This document shows positions 7,874-15,912 of a DNA stretch of 42,664 nt, piece by piece. The notes below the pieces were generated by a model that was not told the origin of the DNA, searched no databases, and saw only the letters and a list, made by a program, of their open reading frames with translations. The stretch is from contig CALVSR010000004.1 of the NCBI GenBank assembly GCA_944359075.1, forward strand, positions 1 to 42,664, given 5' to 3'. Each line of letters begins with the position of its first letter. Position 1 is the first letter of the stretch. The translations under genes and the position numbers were made by a program. Source of the stretch: an uncultured Bacilli bacterium. GTDB lineage: Bacteria; Bacillota_I; Bacilli_A; RF39; UBA660.

Positions 7874-8569
7874 ATGGAATTTATTAAACAATATCTTAAA
7901 ATTATTAATTATGCTTTGATAGGACTTGTTTTTGCTTTTGCCAGTTTTTATTTATTATCTAATGCGTATCATTATTTAGAGATTCGTAAGGACTTTATTA
8001 CTAATTTCTATTCACAGCCTTTGGTTGTTGATTTTGAAACTAAGATTCAGAATGTTAAAGAAAATATTTCTTCTTTTCAAGCAAATGCTTATCATGGAAA
8101 TATTCCTATGAATCAAATGCAGGTAATTTATTATAATTTAAAATCTTGTACTGAAGCTTTTGAGAATGAAACCATTCAAACTATGAAAGGTAAAAATAAA
8201 ATAACGATTATCGATGTATATCAACTTAGAGAATCTTATGAGAATGATATTTTGAGTAGTTGTATTATCAATAATTTATATTGGACTACTACTATTGCTC
8301 CTGAAACTTTTAATAGTTCCTATTTGTTAGATAATCAGCATATGATTCAGCTTTATATTAACTCATTAAAAGAAGAAACTTCTTATTTAAAAAAAGATTT
8401 ACTAAATAATAGTAGTTATTTCTATAATACATCTATTGCTTCTTCTTCTATTAAAGATAACACGAAAGATGGTTTTTATGAAGTCATGGGAGCCTATCAA
8501 AAAGCAGCCAGCTTTGTAGAATTTATTTCTAATTGGTTTAAAAATGAAGTGGAGGGAAATTATGATTAA
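7874..8569 (+). CDS. Hypothetical membrane-anchored protein, 231 aa
   Basis: Not recognised. One N-terminal membrane span (about 13-32) is followed by a roughly 195-residue, Asn/Ser/Tyr-rich helical domain that should lie outside the cell. Two cysteines (CTEAFE and SSCIINN regions) could pair. AGGAGG precedes ATG 7874, 11 bases after sipW, and its end overlaps the next start, so it belongs to the SipW operon. It could anchor, chaperone or assemble the secreted proteins. Confidence 0.6.
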   Translation: MEFIKQYLKIINYALIGLVFAFASFYLLSNAYHYLEIRKDFITNFYSQPLVVDFETKIQNVKENISSFQANAYHGNIPMNQMQVIYYNLKSCTEAFENETIQTMKGKNKITIIDVYQLRESYENDILSSCIINNLYWTTTIAPETFNSSYLLDNQHMIQLYINSLKEETSYLKKDLLNNSSYFYNTSIASSSIKDNTKDGFYEVMGAYQKAASFVEFISNWFKNEVEGNYD

Positions 8570-9086
8570 GATTATTAATGCTATTTTTTCGATTTTAAAA
8601 GTTTTATTATTATTAATTTCCTTTGTGTTTACTTTCTATATTATTATTCATATGTACCAACGACTTGAAAAAAATATGATAGATGCCATTTCTAATTTTA
8701 TTCCATTTGTTTTATTATTTATTTTATTTGCTATTAATATTATTTTTAAACAAAAAAGTGTTAATCAGTGTTTCTTTTATAATGTTACCTGTTGCTTAGT
8801 ATTTGTAATGTTATTGTTTGCTGTTTATAGAACTTTTTTTGACCGTAATATGATAGCTATCATTCGTTTGGGATATGATATTAATTTTAATTATTTTGCG
8901 GATATTATTGCTCCAATGAAAGCAATGCTATATATATTATCTTTATCTAATGTTTTGCTTATGTTAGAAAATTTTCATTGGAAGCCTAAAAATAAAGAAG
9001 TGATTGTTAGTAGTGATGCTAGTAAAAAAACTATTGAAGGTACTAAAAATGGTATCAATGTTATCAGATTTGATGACTCAAAATAA
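8562..9086 (+). CDS. Hypothetical polytopic membrane protein, 174 aa
   Basis: Not recognised. About four membrane spans (near 5-27, 40-60, 68-88 and 118-135) and a polar C-terminal tail. I chose ATG 8562 rather than 8544 because GGAGGG lies between them at 8551-8556. It overlaps the preceding stop by 8 bases, a strong sign of translational coupling. Last gene of the SipW module; a terminator follows at 9113. Confidence 0.6.
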   Translation: MIKIINAIFSILKVLLLLISFVFTFYIIIHMYQRLEKNMIDAISNFIPFVLLFILFAINIIFKQKSVNQCFFYNVTCCLVFVMLLFAVYRTFFDRNMIAIIRLGYDINFNYFADIIAPMKAMLYILSLSNVLLMLENFHWKPKNKEVIVSSDASKKTIEGTKNGINVIRFDDSK

Positions 9087-9112
9087 AACTTTGGTTTTGT
9101 AAAATGGTTTTG

Positions 9113-9141
9113 GAGATATGATTTATTATCTCTTTTCTTTT
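9113..9141 (+). terminator. Intrinsic terminator closing the SipW operon
   Basis: Stem GAGATA (9113-9118) with TATCTC (9127-9132) and a T-rich tail to 9141. The -35 of the ksgA promoter overlaps its end. Confidence 0.55.
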
Positions 9142-9168
9142 GGCGTTTTTATACAATTATGTTATATT
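9140..9168 (+). promoter_or_regulatory. Promoter for ksgA
   Basis: TTGGCG (9140-9145), a 17-bp spacer and TATATT (9163-9168) with an upstream TGT extension, 16 bases before ATG 9184. Confidence 0.55.
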
Positions 9169-9183
9169 AATAATGGTGATTTT

Positions 9184-9981
9184 ATGAAAGACAATGTTTT
9201 TCACTTTAAAAAGAAATTTGGTCAAAATTTTTTAAAAGACCAAACGATTCCTAAAAAAATTGTAGGAGTTGCAGATATTCAAAAAAATAGTTTGGTAATC
9301 GAAATTGGTCCAGGTGCAGGTTCTTTAACCAAAGAATTATCCAAAGCCGCTAAGCAAGTTATTTGTTATGAGATTGATACTTCTTTAGAAGATATTTTAG
9401 ATAGAGAATTATTGGGGTTAGATAATGTTTGTGTAATTTATGATGATTTTTTAAAAAGAGATGTAAAGCAGGATTTAAGTTCTTATGAATACCATTATTT
9501 ATATGTTGTTGCTAACCTTCCTTATTATATTACGACTCCTATTATTACTCATTTAATAGAAAGTAATTTAGGAGTAGATAAGATTGTAGTGATGATTCAA
9601 AAGGAAGTTGCTGATCGTTTTTGTGCGAAACCCGGAACAAGAGAATATGGTTCTATTACGGTGTTTTTGAATTATTACTTTGATTTAAAAAAAGAATTTT
9701 TAGTTAGTAGAAATTGTTTTGTTCCCAAACCTAATGTAGATAGTGTTGTAATATCACTTAATAAGAAAACAGAACAGCTAAGCCTTAACAATAAAGAACT
9801 TTTTTTTCAATTAGTAAAAGATAGTTTCCGTTTTAAGAGGAAAACTCTTCGCAACAATTTAAAGGGGTACTGTTTGGAGAAGATAGAAGAAATTTTAAAT
9901 GAGTATCATTTGGATTTAAGTGTTAGAGCAGAGGATCTTTCTTTAGAAATTTTTGTTCGCATTAGTAATAATTTAGGATAA
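9184..9981 (+). CDS. ksgA: 16S rRNA A1518/A1519 N6-dimethyltransferase
   Basis: Dimethylates two adjacent adenines in helix 45 of 16S rRNA late in 30S assembly. Motifs are the FGQNFL N-terminus, the SAM-binding EIGPGAGSLT and the catalytic NLPYYITTPI. 265 residues from ATG 9184 is normal. The longer frame from 9118 would run through the promoter and terminator, so I rejected it. GGTGAT is the ribosome site. Followed by yabG 35 bases on, as in B. subtilis. Confidence 0.95.
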   Translation: MKDNVFHFKKKFGQNFLKDQTIPKKIVGVADIQKNSLVIEIGPGAGSLTKELSKAAKQVICYEIDTSLEDILDRELLGLDNVCVIYDDFLKRDVKQDLSSYEYHYLYVVANLPYYITTPIITHLIESNLGVDKIVVMIQKEVADRFCAKPGTREYGSITVFLNYYFDLKKEFLVSRNCFVPKPNVDSVVISLNKKTEQLSLNNKELFFQLVKDSFRFKRKTLRNNLKGYCLEKIEEILNEYHLDLSVRAEDLSLEIFVRISNNLG

Positions 9982-10016
9982 GAAAAGCATATAATTCACT
10001 ATAATGAGGTGATGTT

Positions 10017-10799
10017 ATGCTTTTTCAAGTTGGTGATATTGTTACTCGTAATTCTCATCAAAATGATACTTTTTTTGTGATTGTAGAGATAGAAGGTAAT
10101 ATTGCTTATTTGAAAGGAATTAATTTAAGATTGTATGCGGATAGCGATCTTAATGATTTGGTAAAGGTTGAAGGAAAAGATGTTGTAGATGATGAAAGAA
10201 TTACAGATTCTATTACTAGTGATTTGAACTTAGATCGAAGTGAGTTTTTCTACTTGCCGGGGAAGGTATTACATATTGATGGTGATGAAGACTACTTAAA
10301 GAGATGTATGAATTTTTATAAGAAATTAAACATTATGGCCTATGGTTTATGTCTAAAAGAAAATGATATTAAAACAGAAATTAGAAGTTATTTAGAAAAC
10401 TTGAATCCTGATATTGTAGTAATTACGGGGCATGATGCTTATTATCGTCGTAAAGGATCCCAAGATAATGTGATGAATTATAAGAATACCGTTAATTTTA
10501 TTGAAGCTGTGAAAGAGGCTAGAAATTATGAAAAAAATCAAGATAAATTAATTATTATTGCTGGGGCTTGTCAAAGTAACTATGAAGAATTGATCAAGGC
10601 GGGTTCTACTTTTGCTTCTAGCCCTAAACGCATTAATATTCATGCCTTAGATCCTGCTATTATTGCTTCTTATTTGGCTCTGTATGATCGAAATAAAACA
10701 GTAGATTTATTGGATGTACTAGCAAAAACGAAATCTGGTGCAGATGGAATTGGCGGCGTAATGACTAAAGGTTGTATGTTTGTGGGGTATCCAAGATGA
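10017..10799 (+). CDS. yabG: Sporulation-specific protease YabG
   Basis: YabG is the mother-cell protease that trims spore coat proteins (and pre-pro-CspBA in Clostridioides). The match is by conserved blocks: GKVLHIDGDEDYLKRC near 90, PDIVVITGHDAYY, IIIAGACQSNYEELI and ASSPKRINIHALDPAII, which include the Cys and His residues typical of the family. 260 residues is slightly short. GAGGTG precedes ATG 10017, and two TATAAT-like boxes lie at 9990 and 10000. The stop overlaps the veg start (ATGA). This is firm evidence for a sporulation programme in the lineage. Confidence 0.92.
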   Translation: MLFQVGDIVTRNSHQNDTFFVIVEIEGNIAYLKGINLRLYADSDLNDLVKVEGKDVVDDERITDSITSDLNLDRSEFFYLPGKVLHIDGDEDYLKRCMNFYKKLNIMAYGLCLKENDIKTEIRSYLENLNPDIVVITGHDAYYRRKGSQDNVMNYKNTVNFIEAVKEARNYEKNQDKLIIIAGACQSNYEELIKAGSTFASSPKRINIHALDPAIIASYLALYDRNKTVDLLDVLAKTKSGADGIGGVMTKGCMFVGYPR

Positions 10800-11017
10800 A
10801 TATAGAAAAAGTGAAGATAAAAATTGATTCTTATAAAGGCCAAACACTACAGTTTCGTTTTAATGGAAGTAGAAATCAAGTAGAAGAATTCTCTGCTACT
10901 ATTATAGATACTTATCCTTCTATTTTTTTGGTAAAATTAGAAGATAGTTCGCAAGTAAAATCTTTTAGTTATAGTGATGTTTTAATTAAAAAATTGGTAT
11001 TGACAGTAGTTGCATAA
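10796..11017 (+). CDS. veg: Veg family protein
   Basis: A 73-residue protein with the family pattern of a KV...I.SYKGQ.L.F..NGSRN N-terminus and TYPSIFLVKLE in the middle. Veg stimulates biofilm gene expression in B. subtilis by countering SinR, and is highly transcribed. The start is ATG 10796, overlapping the yabG stop; GTGGGG (10782-10787) is the ribosome site. Given the SipW/TasA-like module 2 kb upstream, a biofilm link is suggestive only. Confidence 0.88.
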   Translation: MNIEKVKIKIDSYKGQTLQFRFNGSRNQVEEFSATIIDTYPSIFLVKLEDSSQVKSFSYSDVLIKKLVLTVVA

Positions 11018-11070
11018 ACTTTTAGTAAATCTATTGCTTTTTTTTGTAAATTATTATATGATGGTTTCAT

Positions 11071-11084
11071 AAAGTAATTACTTT
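11071..11084. repeat. Perfect 14-bp palindrome before spoVG
   Basis: AAAGTAATTACTTT reads the same on both strands and touches the spoVG ribosome site (AGAAGGAGG, 11085-11093). It could be an operator or simply AT-rich chance. Confidence 0.35.
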
Positions 11085-11099
11085 AGAAGGAGGATACAC

Positions 11100-11378
11100 A
11101 TGAAGATTACATCTGTAAATGTACGTAAGATTGAAAAAGAAGGTTCTAGAATGAAAGGAATTGCATCTGTATTATTAGATGATAGTTTTGCAGTTCATGA
11201 TATTAGAATCATTGAGGGAGAAAAAGGATTATTTATTGCTATGCCTAGTAAGAAGACTCCTACTGGGGATTATAGAGATATTGCACATCCTATTAATCCA
11301 GAAGTTCGTTCTATGTTTGAAGAAGCAATTCTGAAAGCATATGAAGAAGCAGAAGAACCAACTAGTACAGAAGAATAA
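11100..11378 (+). CDS. spoVG: Septation/RNA-binding regulator SpoVG
   Basis: A small nucleic-acid-binding protein that affects septation, sporulation and global expression in Firmicutes. The start [12 protein letters not shown] and the core [36 protein letters not shown] are near-canonical, followed by the RDIAHPI block. 92 residues is normal. AAGGAGG lies 7 bases before the ATG. A strong terminator follows, so it is expressed apart from yabP. Confidence 0.96.
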   Translation: MKITSVNVRKIEKEGSRMKGIASVLLDDSFAVHDIRIIEGEKGLFIAMPSKKTPTGDYRDIAHPINPEVRSMFEEAILKAYEEAEEPTSTEE

Positions 11379-11388
11379 TAATATTTCA

Positions 11389-11425
11389 AAGAGCTATCAA
11401 ATGATAGTTCTTTTTTTTTTTTTTT
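11389..11425 (+). terminator. Intrinsic terminator after spoVG
   Basis: A 10-bp stem (11389-11398 with 11403-11412, one G-U pair), loop AAAT, and a T run to 11425. Confidence 0.88.
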
Positions 11426-11454
11426 GTTCATATATTTTATTAGGAGGCAATAAT

Positions 11455-11745
11455 ATGGACAAGGATCATACAATTAATAATTATAATCATAGTATCAATA
11501 TACTAGAAAGAAAGAATATCTTGGTTACAGGAGTAAAAAAGATTGAAAGTTTTGATGATGAAGAATTTTTGATGGAAACAGTTATGGGATTTTTAGTATT
11601 AAAAGGGGAAGGATTAGAACTATTGAAGCTAGATACTCTACAAGGAAATGTTTCCATCAAAGGACTGTTAAAATCGTTTTCTTATGTAGATGATGCAACG
11701 AAGAAGGATAAGGAAAATAATATTATTAGTAGGTTGTTTAAATAA
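11455..11745 (+). CDS. yabP: Sporulation protein YabP
   Basis: A 96-residue member of the YabP/YqfC family needed for spore formation. Visible marks are the LERKNILVTGVKKIESFDDEEF N-terminus and the MGFLVLKGEGLELLKLDTLQGNVSIKG core. The start is ATG 11455, after TAGGAGG; the longer frame from 11341 runs through the spoVG terminator. TAATG overlap with yabQ shows coupling. Order yabP-yabQ-divIC matches B. subtilis. Confidence 0.9.
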   Translation: MDKDHTINNYNHSINILERKNILVTGVKKIESFDDEEFLMETVMGFLVLKGEGLELLKLDTLQGNVSIKGLLKSFSYVDDATKKDKENNIISRLFK

Positions 11746-12017
11746 TGGATTTATCCATACAGTTACAAGTTTTAACAGTATCTTTTGCATATGGAATTTT
11801 CTTTTCTTATCTATTAAGAATGCAGTATCGCTTTTTATTTGAAAGTAAGCTTTTTTATAAAGTTTTCATTACACTGTTATTTGTATTTGATAATTGTTTA
11901 CTTTATTTTTTAATTTTAAGAACTATTAATTATGGGGTATTTCATATATATTTTTTAATTTTATTGATACTAGGATATCTATTTGGGAATTATTTAACTA
12001 AGAAAAAAAAGAAATAG
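11745..12017 (+). CDS. yabQ: Sporulation membrane protein YabQ
   Basis: A 90-residue protein with about three membrane spans (5-25, 38-58, 65-85) and a lysine-rich cytoplasmic end (TKKKKK). Conserved features are QL..LTVSFAYGIFFSYLLR at the start. YabQ is required for the spore cortex. It is translated from ATG 11745, overlapping the yabP stop. A terminator hairpin follows. Confidence 0.85.
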   Translation: MDLSIQLQVLTVSFAYGIFFSYLLRMQYRFLFESKLFYKVFITLLFVFDNCLLYFLILRTINYGVFHIYFLILLILGYLFGNYLTKKKKK

Positions 12018-12019
12018 TT

Positions 12020-12060
12020 GACATCTTTTTTGTAAAGAAACAAAAGATGTCATTTTATTT
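12020..12060 (+). terminator. Terminator after yabQ
   Basis: A 10-bp stem, GACATCTTTT (12020-12029) with AAAAGATGTC (12042-12051), then a T-rich tail. Confidence 0.65.
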
Positions 12061-12062
12061 GA

Positions 12063-12092
12063 TTGAAAAATGGAAATAGCTATGGTTATAAT
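12063..12092 (+). promoter_or_regulatory. Promoter for divIC
   Basis: TTGAAA (12063-12068), an 18-bp spacer and TATAAT (12087-12092). It separates the division gene from the sporulation pair. Confidence 0.65.
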
Positions 12093-12112
12093 ATAGTAGG
12101 AGGATGATTAGA

Positions 12113-12421
12113 ATGACTGCAAAAAAGAATAAAGCAAAAATGAAATGTCGTTTATGTTTATTTATTCCAGTTTGCTGTGTTGTTCTAATAACCGTTTTTG
12201 TATCTGTCGGTAGTTATTGGTTACAGATTGTAGAAAAGTATCAAGAAAAACAGCAACTAGAAGAGGAAATACTTTCCTTAAAAGAAAAGGAAGAACAATT
12301 GAAAGTAGATGTAGAAAGACTAGAAGATCCAGATTATATTGCTAGATATGCTAGGGAAAAATATATGTATTCTAAAGAAGGAGAAATTATTTTAAGACTA
12401 CCAGAAGAGGATGATGAATAG
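12113..12421 (+). CDS. divIC: Septum formation protein DivIC (FtsB-like)
   Basis: A bitopic divisome protein of 102 residues: short basic cytoplasmic N-terminus, one membrane span (about 15-36), an extracellular coiled coil rich in Glu/Lys (about 40-68) and the conserved LEDPDYIARYAREKYMYSKEGE block. It works with DivIB and FtsL. I chose ATG 12113, nine bases from GGAGG; ATG 12104 touches the ribosome site. SpoIIE, which usually lies between divIC and tilS, is absent here. Confidence 0.9.
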   Translation: MTAKKNKAKMKCRLCLFIPVCCVVLITVFVSVGSYWLQIVEKYQEKQQLEEEILSLKEKEEQLKVDVERLEDPDYIARYAREKYMYSKEGEIILRLPEEDDE

Positions 12422-12434
12422 TCTTCTTTTTTTT
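12403..12434 (+). terminator. Terminator overlapping the end of divIC
   Basis: AGAAGA (12403-12408), in the last codons of divIC, pairs with TCTTCT (12422-12427) after the stop, followed by T's. A weak 6-bp stem formed partly from the gene's acidic tail codons. Confidence 0.45.
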
Positions 12435-12525
12435 GCTTTTTCACTTCTAAGATGTCTTTATAGAATTAAAATATTGTAAAATATTTAGTTTCTTTTTTAT
12501 TTTAGTAGTTGTTTTATCATACCTA

Positions 12526-12534
12526 TGGTAAAAT
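12526..12534 (+). promoter_or_regulatory. Extended -10 promoter for tilS
   Basis: TGGTAAAAT at 12526-12534, 33 bases before the tilS start; no clear -35. Confidence 0.45.
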
Positions 12535-12567
12535 ACTTATGGAGTAGTTTTAGAAATAGGTGGTGTT

Positions 12568-13887
12568 ATGAAACAAGCTTATCAATATTTAATGAATTTA
12601 TTAAAAGATCAAGATGTTATTATCGTTGGTGTTTCTGGCGGACCAGATTCGATGGCTCTTTTGTATTTGCTAAAGGAAATTCGAAAAAAGATTCATATTT
12701 TTTTGGTTTGTAGTCATGTGAATCATAATGTAAGAAAAGAGAGTGCTAAAGAGAAGGAATTTTTGGAAGATTGGTGTTTAAAAAATGATATTTTATTTGA
12801 ATCTATGATAATAGAGAAATATGAAGATGATAATTTTCATAATGAAGCTAGGTCTATTCGATATCATTATTTTGAATCTTTGGTTCAAAAATACCATGCT
12901 AATTATTTAATGACTGCTCATCATGGGGATGATTTAATGGAGACCATTTTGATGAGACTTGTTCGAGGTTCTACTTTGAAAGGATATGGAGGTTTTTATC
13001 AAGTTGTTGATAAAGTACACTACAAAATTATTAGACCATTGATTTATGCTACTAAAAAGGAGATCGAGGAGTTTGATAAAAATCAAAAAATTCCTTATGT
13101 AATCGATCAATCTAATCAAAAAAACAAGTATACTAGAAATCGTTATCGTAAGGTTGTCTTACCTTTTTTGAAGGAGGAAGATCCTAGGGTACATGAAAAA
13201 TTTTTAAAATTTAGTAAACTGATTAGTGAATATGATGGATATATAGATAATCAGGTTAAAAAAGTTTTTTCTAAAGTATGTCAGAATCATACTTTAAATA
13301 TTCCTAGTTACTTACAATTAGAAAAACTACTTCAAGATAAAATTTTATATCATTTATTGGAAACTATTTACCATGATGATTTGATTTTGGTGAATGATAG
13401 ACATATTTCTTTAATTCAGAAATTAATTTTATCAAATAAAAAAAATACTTATATTTATTTGCCTAATCATATAAAAGTGGTTAAATCTTATGATCGTTTA
13501 CAATTTCTTTTGGATGAAGAGAATATTCATGACTATTATATGGAGCTGATTGATTATGCTGTGTTACCTAATGGTAAGCATTTGGAAGTAGTAGATTCTT
13601 GTGATACAAATGGAAATGATATTTGCAGATTAGATAGTTCTGAGATTTTTCTCCCTCTTTATGTTCGCACTAGAAAATATGGAGATAAAATGACTTTAAA
13701 GGGTATTAATGGTCATAAAAAGGTAAAAGATATTTTAATAGATGGTAAAATACCAATGAAGGATAGAGAGCTGTGGCCTATTGTTGTAGATAGTAGAGAT
13801 ACGATTGTTTGGATACCGGGACTTAAAAAGAGTAAATTTAATAAGCAAAAAAATGAAAGATGTGATATAATAATTAAATATTATTAA
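12568..13887 (+). CDS. tilS: tRNA(Ile)-lysidine synthase
   Basis: Converts C34 of tRNA-Ile(CAU) to lysidine so that AUA is read as Ile; essential in bacteria that use this route. The PP-loop SGGPDSMALLYLL sits near residue 24, HVNHNVR near 50 and the AHHGDDLMETILMRLVRG block near 117. The C-terminal domain (PLYVRTRKYGDKMTLKG...KKVKDILID...RELWPIVVD) is complete. 439 residues. AGGTGG precedes ATG 12568. The usual hpt gene between tilS and ftsH is missing, and ftsH follows after 10 bases. Confidence 0.95.
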   Translation: MKQAYQYLMNLLKDQDVIIVGVSGGPDSMALLYLLKEIRKKIHIFLVCSHVNHNVRKESAKEKEFLEDWCLKNDILFESMIIEKYEDDNFHNEARSIRYHYFESLVQKYHANYLMTAHHGDDLMETILMRLVRGSTLKGYGGFYQVVDKVHYKIIRPLIYATKKEIEEFDKNQKIPYVIDQSNQKNKYTRNRYRKVVLPFLKEEDPRVHEKFLKFSKLISEYDGYIDNQVKKVFSKVCQNHTLNIPSYLQLEKLLQDKILYHLLETIYHDDLILVNDRHISLIQKLILSNKKNTYIYLPNHIKVVKSYDRLQFLLDEENIHDYYMELIDYAVLPNGKHLEVVDSCDTNGNDICRLDSSEIFLPLYVRTRKYGDKMTLKGINGHKKVKDILIDGKIPMKDRELWPIVVDSRDTIVWIPGLKKSKFNKQKNERCDIIIKYY

Positions 13888-13897
13888 AGGAGATGCG

Positions 13898-15856
13898 ATG
13901 ATGAATAAAAATACAGTAAAAAAAGGAGTTTTACCTTACTTATTTTTAGTACTTTTAATATTTGGTGTTTATTACCTATTTAGTGTATTAAATCAAAAGG
14001 TAAATGTATTCACTTATAATGAGTTAATGGAAGTCCTTGATAATGGTACTGTGACTGAAATGTCTATTACTCCAAAGTCAAGAGCTGTTGTATATGAAAT
14101 TACAGGTAAGTTAAAGGATTATCAAGAAAATGAACACTTTTTTATTCGTGTTCCTCTTACTGATTCCGTTGTTAAAAACATTTTAGAGGCAGGTAGTGAA
14201 AATGAATTTAAACTTACTACCAATCCTGATCCTGAATCTAGTTCTTTTTGGTTAATTATTGTCAATGTACTTCCAATGATTTTAATTATAGGAGTAGGGT
14301 TTTTCTTATTAACTAGACAGATGAATGGGGCTAATAGATCTATGGATTTTGGTAAGAGTAGAGCTAGACTTTCTAATGATACCAATAAAGTAACCTTTAA
14401 AGATGTAGCTGGGTTAAAAGAGGAAAAAGAGGAAGTTAGTGAACTAATCGACTTCTTAAAAAATCCTAAAAAATTCACTAAATTAGGTGCTAGAATTCCA
14501 AAGGGAGTTTTGTTGGTTGGTCCTCCAGGAACAGGTAAAACCTTACTTGCAAAAGCGGTAGCCGGAGAAGCCAATGTACCTTTTTATTTCATTAGTGGTT
14601 CTGATTTTGTGGAATTATTTGTAGGTGTAGGAGCTAGTCGTGTAAGAGATATGTTTAAGCAGGCTAAACATACAGCACCATGTTTAATTTTTATCGATGA
14701 AATTGATGCTGTTGGTAGACAACGTGGAACTGGTTTAGGCGGTGGACATGATGAAAGAGAGCAAACACTAAATCAGTTATTAACAGAAATGGACGGATTT
14801 GGTGTTAATGAAGGAATTATTATTATGGCTGCTACCAATAGAGCAGATGTACTTGATCCAGCACTTCTTCGTCCAGGTAGATTTGATAGACAAGTGACTG
14901 TAGATTTACCAGATGTTAGAGAAAGAGAAGAAATTTTAAAAGTTCATGCTAGAAATAAAGTGTTGGCTCCAAGTGTAAAACTTGAGTATTTAGCAAAACG
15001 TACTCCAGGATTTAGTGGAGCGGCATTAGAAAACTTATTAAATGAAGCGGCACTGCTTGCAGTTAGAAGAAATAAAGATGCTATTACGATGAGTGAAATT
15101 GATGAGGCAACCGATCGTGTTATTGGTGGTCCTGCTAAACTTTCTCGTAAGTATACAGATCATGAAAAAGAAGTAGTTGCTTATCATGAAGCAGGTCATG
15201 CTGTTTTGGGAATTAAACTTCCAAATGCAGATGATGTTCAAAAAATTACGATTATTCCTCGTGGTCAGGCCGGAGGTTATACTTTAATGATGCCAAAAGA
15301 AGAAACATATCTAGCTACAAAATCAGAGTTATTAGAAAGAATTACTGGTTTGCTTGGTGGACGTGTTTCTGAAGAAATTCGTTTTAAAGAAGTAACAACA
15401 GGGGCTCACAATGATTTTGAAAAGGCTACTAAGATTGCAAGAGCTATGGTTACAGAATATGGTATGAGTGATTTAGGTCCTGTTCAATTAGAACAACAAG
15501 AAGGCGGTGTCTTTTTAGGAAGAGATTATAATAAATCTAAAAATTTCTCTAACGAAGTTGCTCATGAAATCGATCAAGAAGTTCGTAAAATTATTGATGA
15601 ATGTTATAAAAAAGCTACTAAAATTTTGAAAGAAAATCAAGATTTAGTAAAATTAATTGCAGATGCTTTATTAGAATATGAAACGATTACCAAAGAACAA
15701 ATTGATTCTTTAGTAGAAACGGGTCATATGCCTGAAGAAGATGCTAAGGTAGACACGTTAGCAGAATTAAAAGCTAAAGCGAAGGAAAAAGGTATCAAAG
15801 GCTATACTAAGATGACTAAGGAAGAATTAGAAGAAGCTATGAAAGAAAATGAATAG
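13898..15856 (+). CDS. ftsH: Membrane AAA+ zinc protease FtsH
   Basis: ATP-dependent protease for membrane and regulatory proteins. Two membrane spans (about 11-29 and 118-137) flank the extracytoplasmic domain. Then come Walker A GPPGTGKT, Walker [12 protein letters not shown], the SRH region and the zinc site HEAGH. 652 residues. Beyond the peptidase domain the last about 35 residues ([29 protein letters not shown]) match the short helix-extended-helix of Rho_N/SAP-like domains, an unusual addition. AAAGGAGATG precedes the start. The coding end also forms a terminator. Confidence 0.97.
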   Translation: MMNKNTVKKGVLPYLFLVLLIFGVYYLFSVLNQKVNVFTYNELMEVLDNGTVTEMSITPKSRAVVYEITGKLKDYQENEHFFIRVPLTDSVVKNILEAGSENEFKLTTNPDPESSSFWLIIVNVLPMILIIGVGFFLLTRQMNGANRSMDFGKSRARLSNDTNKVTFKDVAGLKEEKEEVSELIDFLKNPKKFTKLGARIPKGVLLVGPPGTGKTLLAKAVAGEANVPFYFISGSDFVELFVGVGASRVRDMFKQAKHTAPCLIFIDEIDAVGRQRGTGLGGGHDEREQTLNQLLTEMDGFGVNEGIIIMAATNRADVLDPALLRPGRFDRQVTVDLPDVREREEILKVHARNKVLAPSVKLEYLAKRTPGFSGAALENLLNEAALLAVRRNKDAITMSEIDEATDRVIGGPAKLSRKYTDHEKEVVAYHEAGHAVLGIKLPNADDVQKITIIPRGQAGGYTLMMPKEETYLATKSELLERITGLLGGRVSEEIRFKEVTTGAHNDFEKATKIARAMVTEYGMSDLGPVQLEQQEGGVFLGRDYNKSKNFSNEVAHEIDQEVRKIIDECYKKATKILKENQDLVKLIADALLEYETITKEQIDSLVETGHMPEEDAKVDTLAELKAKAKEKGIKGYTKMTKEELEEAMKENE

Positions 15857-15868
15857 TTTCTTTTTTTC
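15842..15868 (+). terminator. Terminator overlapping the end of ftsH
   Basis: AAAGAAA in the final codons (15842-15848) pairs with TTTCTTT (15857-15863) across the stop, followed by T's. Confidence 0.5.
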
Positions 15869-15876
15869 TAGTTGTG

Positions 15877-15885
15877 TGGTATAAT
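15877..15885 (+). promoter_or_regulatory. Extended -10 promoter
   Basis: TGGTATAAT at 15877-15885, 27 bases before ATG 15913; no good -35. Confidence 0.55.
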
Positions 15886-15912
15886 ATCACTGCTTTGAAA
15901 GGACTAGTAGTC

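Noticed and set aside
14122-14574. Minus-strand ORF of 150 codons inside ftsH
   Set aside because: Shadow of a highly conserved gene on the other strand.
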